Source of the DNA: Shewanella electrica
GTDB lineage: Bacteria; Pseudomonadota; Gammaproteobacteria; Enterobacterales; Shewanellaceae
Reading direction: 5' to 3'
Length of the DNA: 64,000 nt
Assembly (NCBI RefSeq): GCF_022321485.1
Contig: NZ_JAKOGG010000005.1
Coordinates: 186,001-250,000 of the forward strand
Below the pieces are notes generated by a model. The model searched no databases, was not told where the DNA came from, and was given only the letters and a program-made list of their open reading frames with translations. Shown in pieces: positions 54,997 through 63,900 of this stretch. A program made the position numbers and the translations under genes. Numbering within the stretch: the first letter of the stretch is position 1; every line of letters starts with the position of its first letter.

Positions 54997-55010
54997 AAAA
55001 AAGTTCTATG
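54997..55010 (-). terminator. Downstream arm and T-tract of a split terminator (lolE)
   Basis: On the minus strand CATAGAAC is followed by TTTTTT. Its complementary arm GTTCTATG lies 1.95 kb away at 56958-56965, on the far side of the cassette cluster. Together they would make an 8-bp stem plus T-tract terminator for lolE. Confidence 0.5.
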
Positions 55011-55087
55011 GGTTAACGCCTGTCACACTGGCTACGCGTAGCGAGATCCAGCCAGTTTTTCTGGCGATGCTGCACGGCCTTGTTATG
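55011..55087 (-). repeat. attC site 1 of the cassette cluster
   Basis: On the minus strand it begins CATAACAAGGC and ends AGGCGTTAACC, with cores CATAAC and GTTAACC as expected for attC. Internal palindromes: GCCAG-aaaaa-CTGGC, CTGGCT/AGCCAG, and the perfect GCTACGCGTAGC. 77 bp. Confidence 0.85.
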
Positions 55088-55091
55088 TAAT

Positions 55092-55511
55092 TTATAAATC
55101 AATTTTTCCGACATTGTTCATTGGTGGCTTTAACTGTCTTATGAGAAATACTTCAAGAGCAGCAGCTAGGTATGAATCGCTATAATCGAATCCTATCGCC
55201 CCAATACCCGACACTGATGCCCATTTTTTTCTGGGCGCATAGGTTCTTTTTTTAGTTGGATCTTTTTTAATAACATGAGAAAGAAGACGGCGTGACACTC
55301 CATGTTCTTGATATTTAACCGAGCGAACTGAGGCACCAAGTCCAATATAAAGCAACCTGCCAGACTCATCGAAAAGAGCATAGACACCGGCCTTGTTGTG
55401 ATACGGGACCGAGCTTGACCAATCCCACCTATTCTTCCATGCAGGATAATTTTTTTCGTCATTCCAGTGCTTATGGAAAAACTCTTCTGTTTTAACTATA
55501 AGCTCATTGAT
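55092..55511 (-). CDS. GIY-YIG-type protein, gene-cassette product
   Basis: Open frame extends to 55610, but its first part lies inside an attC site, so coding more likely begins near 55511. No ATG is available in frame there, and the true start is unresolved (a GTG at 55541 lies within the attC). The visible protein of about 139 aa reads INELIVKTEEFFHKHWNDEKN, then AGVYALFDESGRLLYIGLGASVRSVKYQEHGVSRRLLSH: GVY followed by YIG, with an Arg on the next helix. It ends ALEVFLIRQLKPPMNN, whose Glu and Asn fit the GIY-YIG nuclease fold. Between attC sites 1 and 2. Could be a nuclease or a degenerate relative. Confidence 0.75.
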   Translation of the reverse strand: MNELIVKTEEFFHKHWNDEKNYPAWKNRWDWSSSVPYHNKAGVYALFDESGRLLYIGLGASVRSVKYQEHGVSRRLLSHVIKKDPTKKRTYAPRKKWASVSGIGAIGFDYSDSYLAAALEVFLIRQLKPPMNNVGKIDL

Positions 55512-55515
55512 ATAC

Positions 55516-55588
55516 CATAAACGCCGCAAGCAAAGGCACACGTTAGCGCGTCCAGCCCGCAGGGCGAATTTTCCTTGCCTTGTTAAAT
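55516..55588 (-). repeat. attC site 2 of the cassette cluster
   Basis: Minus strand begins ATTTAACAAGGCAAGG and ends CTTGCGGCGTTTATG. Arms AAC/GTT and GCAAG/CTTGC pair, with an inner GCCC-tgc-GGGC hairpin. The core GTTTATG departs slightly from GTTRRRY. It begins right after the stop codon of the 84-aa gene. 73 bp. Confidence 0.75.
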
Positions 55589-55843
55589 TTAAGGCCTGCA
55601 TTCTAGCCATACCCTTTCATTAGGATGATGCTCTGCAATTGTTGCGAGAGCATCATCTAGCTCTTCGTTATTTGCAGGATCTATCTCGTAGCTGAAATTT
55701 GTAATGTCGAGGTCCATTTTCCTATAGCTAGCAAGTTCAGATTCACTCAAAACGTTACTACCTATCCAAACAGGGTACTTGCCTGTTGTAATTACTGACT
55801 CAAGCTCTAGAAACCCTTTTTTTGTAACTGCGAATATGATCAT
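55589..55843 (-). CDS. Small hypothetical protein (84 aa), gene-cassette product
   Basis: MIIFAVTKKGFLELESVITTGKYPVWIGSNVLSESELASYRKMDLDITNFSYEIDP and on to an acidic C-terminal helix. Soluble, with no signal peptide. I believe relatives occur in integron cassettes, but no function is known to me. It is bounded by attC 3 upstream and attC 2 downstream, with the stop next to the attC start and the ATG five bases from the preceding core, the usual compact cassette layout. Confidence 0.75.
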   Translation of the reverse strand: MIIFAVTKKGFLELESVITTGKYPVWIGSNVLSESELASYRKMDLDITNFSYEIDPANNEELDDALATIAEHHPNERVWLECRP

Positions 55844-55847
55844 AAGA

Positions 55848-55902
55848 ATTTAACGCCTCAAACACCAGTTTGACCAAGTCAGAGTGCTTTGATTTGTTAG
55901 AA
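55848..55902 (-). repeat. attC site 3 of the cassette cluster (textbook form)
   Basis: Minus strand begins TTCTAACAAATCAAAGCAC and ends GTGTTTGAGGCGTTAAAT. TCAAA-G-CAC pairs with GTG-TTTGA, leaving one extrahelical G, a hallmark of attC strand recognition by IntI. An inner GAC-ttg-GTC hairpin is also present. 55 bp. Confidence 0.9.
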
Positions 55903-55905
55903 CTT

Positions 55906-56523
55906 TCACTTGCCCAATAACTCAAGAGCATATGTTCTTGCCGCACCATCATCGACCTTTATGACTCTTTTCAATGCTAGGCGATCCAAAAAACCGAGCT
56001 TATTAAGCTTTTTTAGTGCCAATACTGCGTAGGTTCTTGTTGTATAATATTCATCCAGCATTAATTCTCTAATAACTTTTATATCCTCACCATATTCTAG
56101 TGGCATGTTCTCTAGCACCAATGCAACGCGCCAGCGCACCTGCGCATCTGCATGTTTTGATAGCGTCTTAATCTGTTGTTTATTATTTATAAATTTTGAC
56201 GAGTTTTGCCACATGTAATACAAAAGTGTTGGCAAGTACTTGCAGTTTTGCGTAAGTGAATTAGCCACTATGGCTACCACTTCTTCACTTTCAATTAACG
56301 CCTCCGCTAATACTTGCAGAATCCATTCTTTTACTTTCTCGCTTTTTGTCGAGTAGAAAGTATCTATAAGTTCCTTTTCTCTCTCGTGAATAAACTTTTG
56401 ACTTATTGGGTGATCTTCAAAATGGCCTAAATCGAGAGCGTCAAGTTCTTCACATGTAGCAATTCTTTCTGCCTCGTCATTTGAAATAAGTTTTTCGATT
56501 TTTAGTTTATCGGCGTTGAGCAT
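55906..56523 (-). CDS. HEAT-repeat-like protein (205 aa), gene-cassette product
   Basis: All-helical protein starting MLNADKLKIEKLISNDEAERIATCEELDAL. Repeated helical pairs such as AQVRWRVALVLENMPLEYGED and TTRTYAVLALKKLNKLGFLDR resemble HEAT or PBS-lyase-like repeats, which usually bind proteins. No catalytic motif or signal peptide. AT-richer than the core genes. Its stop lies four bases before attC 3, and its ATG about eight bases after the core of attC 4. Function unknown. Confidence 0.75.
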   Translation of the reverse strand: MLNADKLKIEKLISNDEAERIATCEELDALDLGHFEDHPISQKFIHEREKELIDTFYSTKSEKVKEWILQVLAEALIESEEVVAIVANSLTQNCKYLPTLLYYMWQNSSKFINNKQQIKTLSKHADAQVRWRVALVLENMPLEYGEDIKVIRELMLDEYYTTRTYAVLALKKLNKLGFLDRLALKRVIKVDDGAARTYALELLGK

Positions 56524-56530
56524 GATTGAG

Positions 56531-56597
56531 TTCTAACAACTTATTAGCGCTGCGCATTTACCTTGTGAGACAAGTGAAAAGCGCACAGTTAACTATC
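56531..56597 (-). repeat. attC-like site 4 of the cassette cluster
   Basis: Minus strand begins near GTTAACTGTGCGC and ends GTTGTTAGAA (core GTTAGAA). TGCGC/GCGCA arms pair, with an inner CTTGT-ctc-ACAAG hairpin. Less regular than sites 1 and 3. Confidence 0.6.
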
Positions 56598-56957
56598 TGT
56601 ATGTAGAGAACTTATCAGCATTCTGCTGAATACACCATCAGGCAAAAGGTGCATATTCGTTTCCCAAACCTATTATCTAACCCATAAATCATATAAATTT
56701 ATGATTTTAAATATATTTATTCACATTTAAATGTAAGAACACGCACGAGGTTGGGATAAAAATCGTCATAATTTGAATATAACTGTATGCCGTCCCGCTT
56801 TTAGGAATCGCGGGAATAGCAACATTTGAGTTATGTGGATGAAGATTTGTAGACGAGAAAGTCTGCTTGTGACGGCTTCGCGGACAACGAGTCAACTCAC
56901 GTTGGTACATTGCCGCTGATACAAGATGGCAGCGTTGGTGCGGAACGCTGCCTCTAA
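56598..56957. other. Possible non-coding cassette between attC 4 and lolE
   Basis: No gene I would accept; a minus-strand open frame at 56707-56910 (67 aa) lacks a ribosome site and family likeness. It contains small hairpins, including TCAGCA-ttc-TGCTGA, and a 9-bp perfect stem GGCAGCGTT/AACGCTGCC (56928-56952) without a T run. It ends at a GTTAGAG core (minus strand, 56952-56958), so the whole may be one more cassette. Confidence 0.45.
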
Positions 56958-56965
56958 CATAGAAC
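56958..56965 (-). terminator. Upstream arm of the split lolE terminator
   Basis: GTTCTATG on the minus strand, about 20 bases after the lolE stop. It is the exact complement of the arm at 55003-55010, which is followed by six Ts. The GTTAGAG core of the outermost cassette starts at its last base. Confidence 0.5.
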
Positions 56966-56985
56966 GGAGAGACTAGATTCGTGAA

Positions 56986-58236
56986 CTAACGCCCAGCCAA
57001 TGCTTCTGCTGGGGCGATACGGCTGGCGCGATATGCGGGGTAAATGGTTGATAACAAGCTCATGACCAATGCAGTGGTGATCACTAGCACGATATCGTGC
57101 ACTTCGATGCGCGATGGCAGAAAGTCGATAAAGTACACATCGGCAGACAAGAACTGATGCCCGGTAAGTTGCTCGATTTTACGTGCCAGCACCGACAAGT
57201 TATCTGCTAACAGCACGCCAGCCACACCGCCGATGAAGGCGCCAACCACACCATTCATGGCGCCTTGCACAATAAACACTAACATCACGGCACGGCGCTT
57301 TAGCCCCATGGTCATGAGGATAGCAATCTCCGCGGCTTTATCGCGTACCGCCATCACTAAGGTCGACACAATATTAAAGCACGCGACCGCAATCACCAGT
57401 GCCAATACCAGATACATCAGGGTGCGTACCATTTGAATATCTTGATAAAGATGGCCTTGAGTACGGGTCCAATCACTGACGTACATCAGTTGCTGTTGTT
57501 GGCGACCGAATAAACGGATGAGCGATGGTGCTTCAAATACGCGAGCGACACGAATACGCACGGTGTTAACCGCATCACCTAGTTCCATCAATGATTGGGC
57601 ATACTTCAGCGGCACGTAGGCGTTGCCATAATCCAACTCGCCACCGATGCTAAAACTGCCTGTGATAGTTAACGTGTGGCTGCGAGCGCGACCAATTTGC
57701 CCAAGCCCTTGCGACTTAGGCGGCGGCAGATAAAAGGTTACCGCATCGCCGACTTTGAGCCCCATCTTGTCGAGCACGCCCTGCCCCATCACAATATTGG
57801 CTTGGTCGCCCTGCAAACTTTGCCACGCTTCGTCTGACATAAACTGTGGCAGGCGCGAGACTTTGGCTTCTAAATCAGGATCGATACCTGTGATCTGCAC
57901 ACCTGCAAAACCACCCGGTTTTTGCAGCAAACCCTGAATTTTGACGTTAGGCGCGGCGGCAACAATGCCTTCAATGCCGCTGGCTTGTTCTACCATCTGC
58001 GGCCAGGTGGTGAATGGCGTATCGGCAGCTAATAATTCACCATGCGGCACCACGCCTAACAGACGTTTTTCCAATTCAGTTTCAAAGCCGTTCATGGCTG
58101 ACAGCACCAGAATCAGCACCGCCACGCCCAGAGCGATCCCCGAGGTGGAGGCAAAAGAGATAAAACTGACAAAGCCACTGCGCTCGCGAGCGCGATAAAA
58201 ACGCCAGCCAATGGTTAACGGTAACGGCCAAGACAT
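56986..58236 (-). CDS. lolE: Lipoprotein-releasing system permease LolE
   Basis: Inner-membrane subunit of the LolCDE ABC transporter, which hands outer-membrane lipoproteins to LolA. 416 aa. N-terminal helix (FASTSGIALGVAVLILVLSAMNGFETELEKRLL), then a large periplasmic domain. Three C-terminal helices follow, including LMYLVLALVIAVACFNIVSTLVMAVRDKAAEIAILMTMGLKR, ending YPAYRASRIAPAEALAGR. The order lolC-lolD-lolE and the FETELEKR motif support LolE. ATG overlaps the lolD stop by one base. Confidence 0.93.
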   Translation of the reverse strand: MSWPLPLTIGWRFYRARERSGFVSFISFASTSGIALGVAVLILVLSAMNGFETELEKRLLGVVPHGELLAADTPFTTWPQMVEQASGIEGIVAAAPNVKIQGLLQKPGGFAGVQITGIDPDLEAKVSRLPQFMSDEAWQSLQGDQANIVMGQGVLDKMGLKVGDAVTFYLPPPKSQGLGQIGRARSHTLTITGSFSIGGELDYGNAYVPLKYAQSLMELGDAVNTVRIRVARVFEAPSLIRLFGRQQQQLMYVSDWTRTQGHLYQDIQMVRTLMYLVLALVIAVACFNIVSTLVMAVRDKAAEIAILMTMGLKRRAVMLVFIVQGAMNGVVGAFIGGVAGVLLADNLSVLARKIEQLTGHQFLSADVYFIDFLPSRIEVHDIVLVITTALVMSLLSTIYPAYRASRIAPAEALAGR

Positions 58237-58937
58237 CAGTTTTGCTCCAGCGCGCCAACAGGCTGCAGATGACCATCAACCATATGCAGTTGCCGATCCA
58301 TCCGTGCCGCCAACGTTTGATCGTGAGTCACCACCACAAACGCGGTGTTGTATTGTTTGGCTAGCTCTTGCACCAGTTGGTATACCGCTTCGCCGCTGGT
58401 TGCATCCAGGTTACCGGTCGGCTCATCAGCCAACACTAAACGTGGTTGATTGATCAACGCTCTGGCAATGGCAACGCGCTGACGCTCGCCGCCCGATAGT
58501 TCAGACGGCAGGTGCTTTAAGCGGTGGCTCAATCCGACGCGATCTAATAATTCCGCAGCGCGCTCAGCCACCCGCTTTTTGTTTTCTCCGGCAATCCAGC
58601 CCGGCATAGATACGTTTTCCAGCGCGGAAAACTCAGGCAATAGATGGTGGAATTGATAGATAAAGCCCAACTGCTCGTTACGCATTTTGGCTTGTTTGGT
58701 CACTGAGAGGCGATACAGATCCTCACCATCCAACAACACTTTGCCAGCGGTGGGTTTATCGAGCGTACCCATAATATGCAATAAAGTACTTTTACCTGAG
58801 CCAGAGCTACCGACAATCGCCAGCTGCTCACCAGCATTCACGGTAAGTGACACTTCATGCAGTACCGGTGTACTGACTTTGCCTTCTTGATAGCTTTTGC
58901 TTACGCCTATCACTTGCAACAACGGCGGCTTTTCCAT
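58236..58937 (-). CDS. lolD: Lipoprotein-releasing system ATPase LolD
   Basis: ATPase of LolCDE. 233 aa. Walker [22 protein letters not shown] near residue 40, Q-loop [21 protein letters not shown] (the characteristic LolD region), signature [15 protein letters not shown], Walker [13 protein letters not shown] and H-loop [10 protein letters not shown]. Fourteen bases after lolC. Confidence 0.96.
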   Translation of the reverse strand: MEKPPLLQVIGVSKSYQEGKVSTPVLHEVSLTVNAGEQLAIVGSSGSGKSTLLHIMGTLDKPTAGKVLLDGEDLYRLSVTKQAKMRNEQLGFIYQFHHLLPEFSALENVSMPGWIAGENKKRVAERAAELLDRVGLSHRLKHLPSELSGGERQRVAIARALINQPRLVLADEPTGNLDATSGEAVYQLVQELAKQYNTAFVVVTHDQTLAARMDRQLHMVDGHLQPVGALEQN

Positions 58938-58951
58938 GTAACTTTCTCTTT

Positions 58952-60184
58952 TTATTCGTAACGTAACGCATTAGCAGGTTGAACTGCCGCAGCTCGCACA
59001 GCGGGATATAACGTCGCCAGCAAGGTCAGCACTACCGTGCCAACCGCAATTAAGCCCAGTTGGCCGAGATCTAACATCACTGGCAACTGCTGCCCTGCGC
59101 CCAAAATATGCAGTCCAAAAGCACTCATGATCGGATTGATATACAGTGTGGCAGACACGCCGACCACCAGCCCTAAAATCAGCCCAACTAACGCATTCAT
59201 CGACCCTTGGCTGATAAACACTAACATGACGGCGGCCGGACTCAGCCCTTGCGTTTTTAGCACGGCAACATCGGCAGTTTTGTCCACCACCATCATCACC
59301 AGCGCCGACACAATATTAAACGCTGCCACGGCGATGATCAGGCTCAGCAGCAGTGACATCATGTTCTTTTCCATCTTCACCGCGGCGAACAGGTGCCCAT
59401 AGCTATCACGCCAATCGCTCACTTTGGCATCAATGCCTTGATCTTGCAGTAATTGTTCAACTGGCTGCGCCAGCTCCGGCGCTAAAAATGGGTCGGTGAG
59501 GAACACACGTAAATCTTCAATATCCGCGCTAGTCTTGCGCATCAAGCGGCGCGCATCACTGTAGTGCAGATAAGCGACGTTGGCATCCACCTGCGAGCCC
59601 ATTTCAAACACCCCCGCCACGGTAAATGTGCGTTGGCTCGGCACTGGGCCAAATGGCGAGTACACCACGCCTTCACCACTGAGCAAGCGTACTTTATCGC
59701 CGGGCACGACGCTAAGCCGCTGGGCCAGTTCGTTGCCCAGCAGCACGTAATAGCCACTGTCCTTTAACAACTTAAACGCTTCATTAAAGGTATGTGCCGC
59801 GAGTGGAGAGAGCGACTTATCGGTTTCAGGAAATACGCCATACACCGCTACCGCCTGAATATTGCTGGCGGACTGCACCATGGCTTGGGTAAAAATAGAC
59901 GGCTCGACGCCTTTCACTCCGGGCAATGCATTAAGGCGTGTTTCTAGTTGATGCCAATCGCTCAGCGGCGCGGCGGTATGGATCGTCAACTGAGGAATAG
60001 CACCGAGAATACGTTGTTTGAGTTGGCCTTCGAGGCCGTTCATCACCGAGCTGACAACAATCAGTGCCGCCACCCCGAGAAAGATACCGCTCACGGCAAA
60101 AAAAGTGATAAATGAGGCAAAAGCGTTGGACTTACGCGCGCGCCAGTAGCGATAGCCTATAAAACAGGACAGGGCAGGATTCAT
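58952..60184 (-). CDS. lolC: Lipoprotein-releasing system permease LolC
   Basis: 410 aa, starting [65 protein letters not shown]. Periplasmic domain, then three C-terminal helices ([43 protein letters not shown] and onward), ending [18 protein letters not shown]. First gene of lolCDE; it forms a heterodimer with LolE. Confidence 0.94.
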   Translation of the reverse strand: MNPALSCFIGYRYWRARKSNAFASFITFFAVSGIFLGVAALIVVSSVMNGLEGQLKQRILGAIPQLTIHTAAPLSDWHQLETRLNALPGVKGVEPSIFTQAMVQSASNIQAVAVYGVFPETDKSLSPLAAHTFNEAFKLLKDSGYYVLLGNELAQRLSVVPGDKVRLLSGEGVVYSPFGPVPSQRTFTVAGVFEMGSQVDANVAYLHYSDARRLMRKTSADIEDLRVFLTDPFLAPELAQPVEQLLQDQGIDAKVSDWRDSYGHLFAAVKMEKNMMSLLLSLIIAVAAFNIVSALVMMVVDKTADVAVLKTQGLSPAAVMLVFISQGSMNALVGLILGLVVGVSATLYINPIMSAFGLHILGAGQQLPVMLDLGQLGLIAVGTVVLTLLATLYPAVRAAAVQPANALRYE

Positions 60185-60270
60185 GTGAAGCGCCGCATCT
60201 CCCTTGCTAAATCATTGAAGTGGGCACGATAATAGGTGGATTACCCCGTTAATTACAAGAGGCATCGCCC

Positions 60271-60843
60271 TTGAATACCGACACTAACGCTTATTTCAGT
60301 GTATTGCACCCGTTTGATGCCTATTTGTCGCTCTGGCCTGCAGGTAAACCACTGCCTAGTGAAGCTGAGTTGCACCGACTGAAATCAAAAGGCATGCAGC
60401 TGATCAGTGAAGTCAAAGCGCTTGAAGGCAGCTACATTTTGCAGTTGCGTCATCTCGGTGACGATGCTCGCGCGATTGCCGACTACATGAAGTTGCAATC
60501 ACGCAAAATCGATTTGGTATTGCAGCATCTGCTGGAGCAAGAAACCAAAGACGGTGTGCACTGTAGCGGCTTGCAGTTTGGTGGCAGCAATTGCCAAGTG
60601 CACAGCGAGCAACCGTTTGACGTGCACCAACTGGTTAAACTCACGCTGTTTATCCGCGAAGAAGTGCTGAGCATTCTATGTTTTGCCGAGGTGATTGATT
60701 GCCGCCCCGATCCCGATAACCAAGCCGCCTATTTAGTGGATTTGGCCTATCGCGTCATCAACGATGCGGAAGTCGAGCAATTGGTGAAGGCCAGTCTCAA
60801 CGTGCAGCAAAAACAGCTACAAAGTCGCAAAGCCAATCGCTAA
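60271..60843 (+). CDS. PilZ-like domain protein
   Basis: 190 aa with a TTG start preceded by AAGAGG at eight bases. It opens NTDTNAYFSVLHPFDAYLSLWPAGKPLPSEAELHRLKSKGMQL, the N-terminal region found in a Shewanella/Vibrio family of PilZ proteins. It then has GVHCSGLQFGGSNCQVH, which resembles the (D/N)xSxxG half of a c-di-GMP site. The arginine pair is not clear (LQSRKIDL), so binding of c-di-GMP is uncertain. Divergent from lolC and just upstream of mfd. Confidence 0.7.
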   Translation: MNTDTNAYFSVLHPFDAYLSLWPAGKPLPSEAELHRLKSKGMQLISEVKALEGSYILQLRHLGDDARAIADYMKLQSRKIDLVLQHLLEQETKDGVHCSGLQFGGSNCQVHSEQPFDVHQLVKLTLFIREEVLSILCFAEVIDCRPDPDNQAAYLVDLAYRVINDAEVEQLVKASLNVQQKQLQSRKANR

Positions 60844-60940
60844 TTCTGCCGTCGGCTGACATGCGCCACACTGGCACTGTGTGGCACAACTCTCTACAAT
60901 GATGCGCAATTTATTGGCGAGCAGTTGAATACCTCAGTTA

Positions 60941-63900
60941 ATGACCGTTTTTTCCGTTATGGCGCCACCGAGCGCCAGTAAAGCCGGCGACGTCCGCTAC
61001 CTTAATACACCCGATGGCGTTGCTAGAGCGCTGACATTGGCGCAATTAGCCAAAAGCCACGAGGGTATTTCGGTACTGATCACGCCAGATACGCCGAGCG
61101 CCATGACGCTGGAAGCTGAACTCAGCTACTTGCTGGCAGACAGCTTACCAGTGTGGTTATTCCCTGACCGTGAAACCTTACCGTTTGATAGTTTTTCGCC
61201 GCACCAAGATCTGATTTCACAGCGATTAGAAACCCTATCGCGGCTGCCAACGGCGCAAAAAGGGCTGTTGATTGTGCCCATCAGTACCTTGATGGTGCGC
61301 CTGCCGCCAAAGTCTTTCCTATCCGCCAATGTGATGTTGCTAAAAAAAGGCGACAACTACCCGCTAGAGCAGATGCGCCAATATCTGGTCGATGCTGGTT
61401 ATCACAACGTTGGTCAGGTTTATGAGCACGGCGAGTTTGCCATTCGCGGTTCCATCATCGATATCTTCCCGATGGGTTCCGCCGAGCCGCTGCGTATCGA
61501 ACTATTTGATGATGAAGTGGAATCGATCCGCTTTTTCGAAGCCGACAGCCAGTTGTCGAAAGCGCCAGTCAATGAAATCCGCATGCTGCCAGCGCGCGAG
61601 TTTCCCACCGATGATGCCGCCATCGAGGGCTTTCGCCAACGCTACCGCCGCTACTTTGAAGTGGTGGTCAAAGAGCCGGAATCGGTCTATCAACAGGTAA
61701 GTCGCCACTTACTTCCAGCCGGCATTGAAAACTATCTGCCGCTGTTTTTTGATGAAACCGCCACGCTGTTTGATTACCTCACCCCAGCGGTGCAACTGCT
61801 AACTGTTGGTGATTTAGCGACCGCGGCCGATGAACATCTCAAACAAATTCAACAACGGTATGAAGACCGCCGCGTTGACCCGCTGCGGCCACTGTTAGCG
61901 CCGCAAGATCTGTATCTGCTCACCGACCAACTTTTTGCGGAACTCAAATCTCGGCCACGGGTACAACTGGCGCAGACGGAGCAGAAGCATCAACTTATTG
62001 CCGAATTAACCCCGCTGCCAGAACTCACGGTTAACCATAAATTACGCCAACCGCTGGCGGCACTGGCCGATTACCTGCCAAATGCTGGCCGCGTATTGTT
62101 TAGCGCCGAGTCAGAAGGCCGCCGCGAAGCCTTGTTAGAGCTGCTAAGCAAAATCAACGTTAAGCCGAATCGCTTTAACAATGTGGCAGAATTCATTAAC
62201 GCCAAAGACAACGTCGGGTTAATTGTGTCGCCGCTGTCGCAAGGTTGCCGGTTAACTCAGCCAGATATCAGCATCATCTGCGAAACAGAGCTGTTTGGCG
62301 CGCGCATTTCGCAGCAACGCCGCCGCGATAAACAACGCCAAGTGAGCCAAGATGCGCTTATTCGCGACTTAGCCGAGCTAAAAGTCGGCCAAGCGATTGT
62401 GCATATCGAGCACGGCGTGGCGCTGTATCAAGGCTTAGAGACCTTAGATACCGGCGGCATGGTGGCCGAATACCTCAAGCTGGAATACGCCGGTGGCGAC
62501 AAGCTGTACGTGCCGGTGTCATCACTGCACCTAATCAGCCGCTACACCACTGGGCCAGAAGAGGAACCGTCACTCAACAAGCTAGGCAATGAAAGCTGGG
62601 CGAAAGCACGTAAGAAAGCGATTGAACGCATTCGCGATGTGGCCGCCGAGCTGCTAGATGTGTACGCTCGCCGTGAAGCGCGCCCCGGGTTTGCCTGTGA
62701 ATTGGATGACACCGAATACGCGCAATTTGCGCAAAGTTTTCCGTTTGAAGAAACCGTCGACCAAGAAAACGCCATCGACGCGGTACTGCACGACATGCAA
62801 GCGCCTAACGCGATGGATCGTTTGGTGTGTGGTGACGTCGGTTTTGGTAAAACCGAAGTAGCGATGCGCGCCGCCTTTGTGGCAGTGAACGCCGGTAAAC
62901 AAGTGGTGGTGTTAGTGCCCACTACCCTGCTGGCGCAGCAACACTTTGAAAACTTTAAAGACCGTTTCGCCGATTGGCCGGTACGCATTGAAGTGATGTC
63001 ACGCTTCCGCACCGCCAAAGAGCAAAACCAAGTCATCGATGCGCTGGCCGAAGGTAAAGTCGATATCGTTATCGGTACGCATAAGCTGCTCAACACCGAA
63101 GTGAAGTTTGAAGACTTGGGCTTGCTGATCATCGACGAAGAACACCGCTTTGGTGTACGCCAAAAAGAGAAAATCAAAGCACTGCGTGCCAACGTCGATA
63201 TTCTTACCCTCACCGCCACGCCGATCCCACGTACGCTGAATATGGCGATGTCAGGCATGCGCGATCTATCGATTATCGCCACCCCGCCAGCCAAGCGCTT
63301 AGCGGTAAAAACCTTTGTGCGTGAGTACGATAAAACCACAGTACGCGAAGCGGTGCAGCGTGAAATTCTGCGTGGTGGACAAGTGTATTACTTGCACAAC
63401 AACGTCGAGAGCATTGAGAAAACCGCCGAAGAGTTGCGTGAGTTAGTGCCTGAAGCACGCGTAGTGGTGGCGCACGGCCAAATGCGCGAGCGAGAACTGG
63501 AGCGGGTGATGTCAGACTTTTACCATCGCCGCTACAACGTGTTGGTGTGTACCACCATCATTGAAACCGGTATTGACGTACCGAGCGCCAACACCATTGT
63601 GATTGAGCGCGCCGATAACTTTGGTTTAGCGCAGTTACACCAACTGCGTGGTCGTGTCGGCCGTTCGCATCACCAAGCCTATGCTTATTTGATGACCCCA
63701 CATCCCAAACGGATGACCACCGATGCGCGCAAACGCTTAGAAGCGATTGATGCACTGGAAGACTTGGGCGCAGGCTTTATGCTGGCGACCCAAGACTTAG
63801 AGATCCGCGGCGCCGGTGAACTGCTGGGCGAAGAACAAAGCGGCCACATCTCCAAAATCGGCTTTAGCCTGTATATGGAGATGCTGGAATCGGCCGTTAA

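Noticed and set aside
56707-56910. 67-aa minus-strand frame upstream of attC 4
   Set aside because: Lacks a ribosome site and recognisable features; the region is better described as a possible non-coding cassette.
56928-56952. 9-bp stem GGCAGCGTT/AACGCTGCC as the lolE terminator
   Set aside because: No T tract follows on the minus strand; the split stem at 56958-56965 and 55003-55010 with six Ts is a better candidate.
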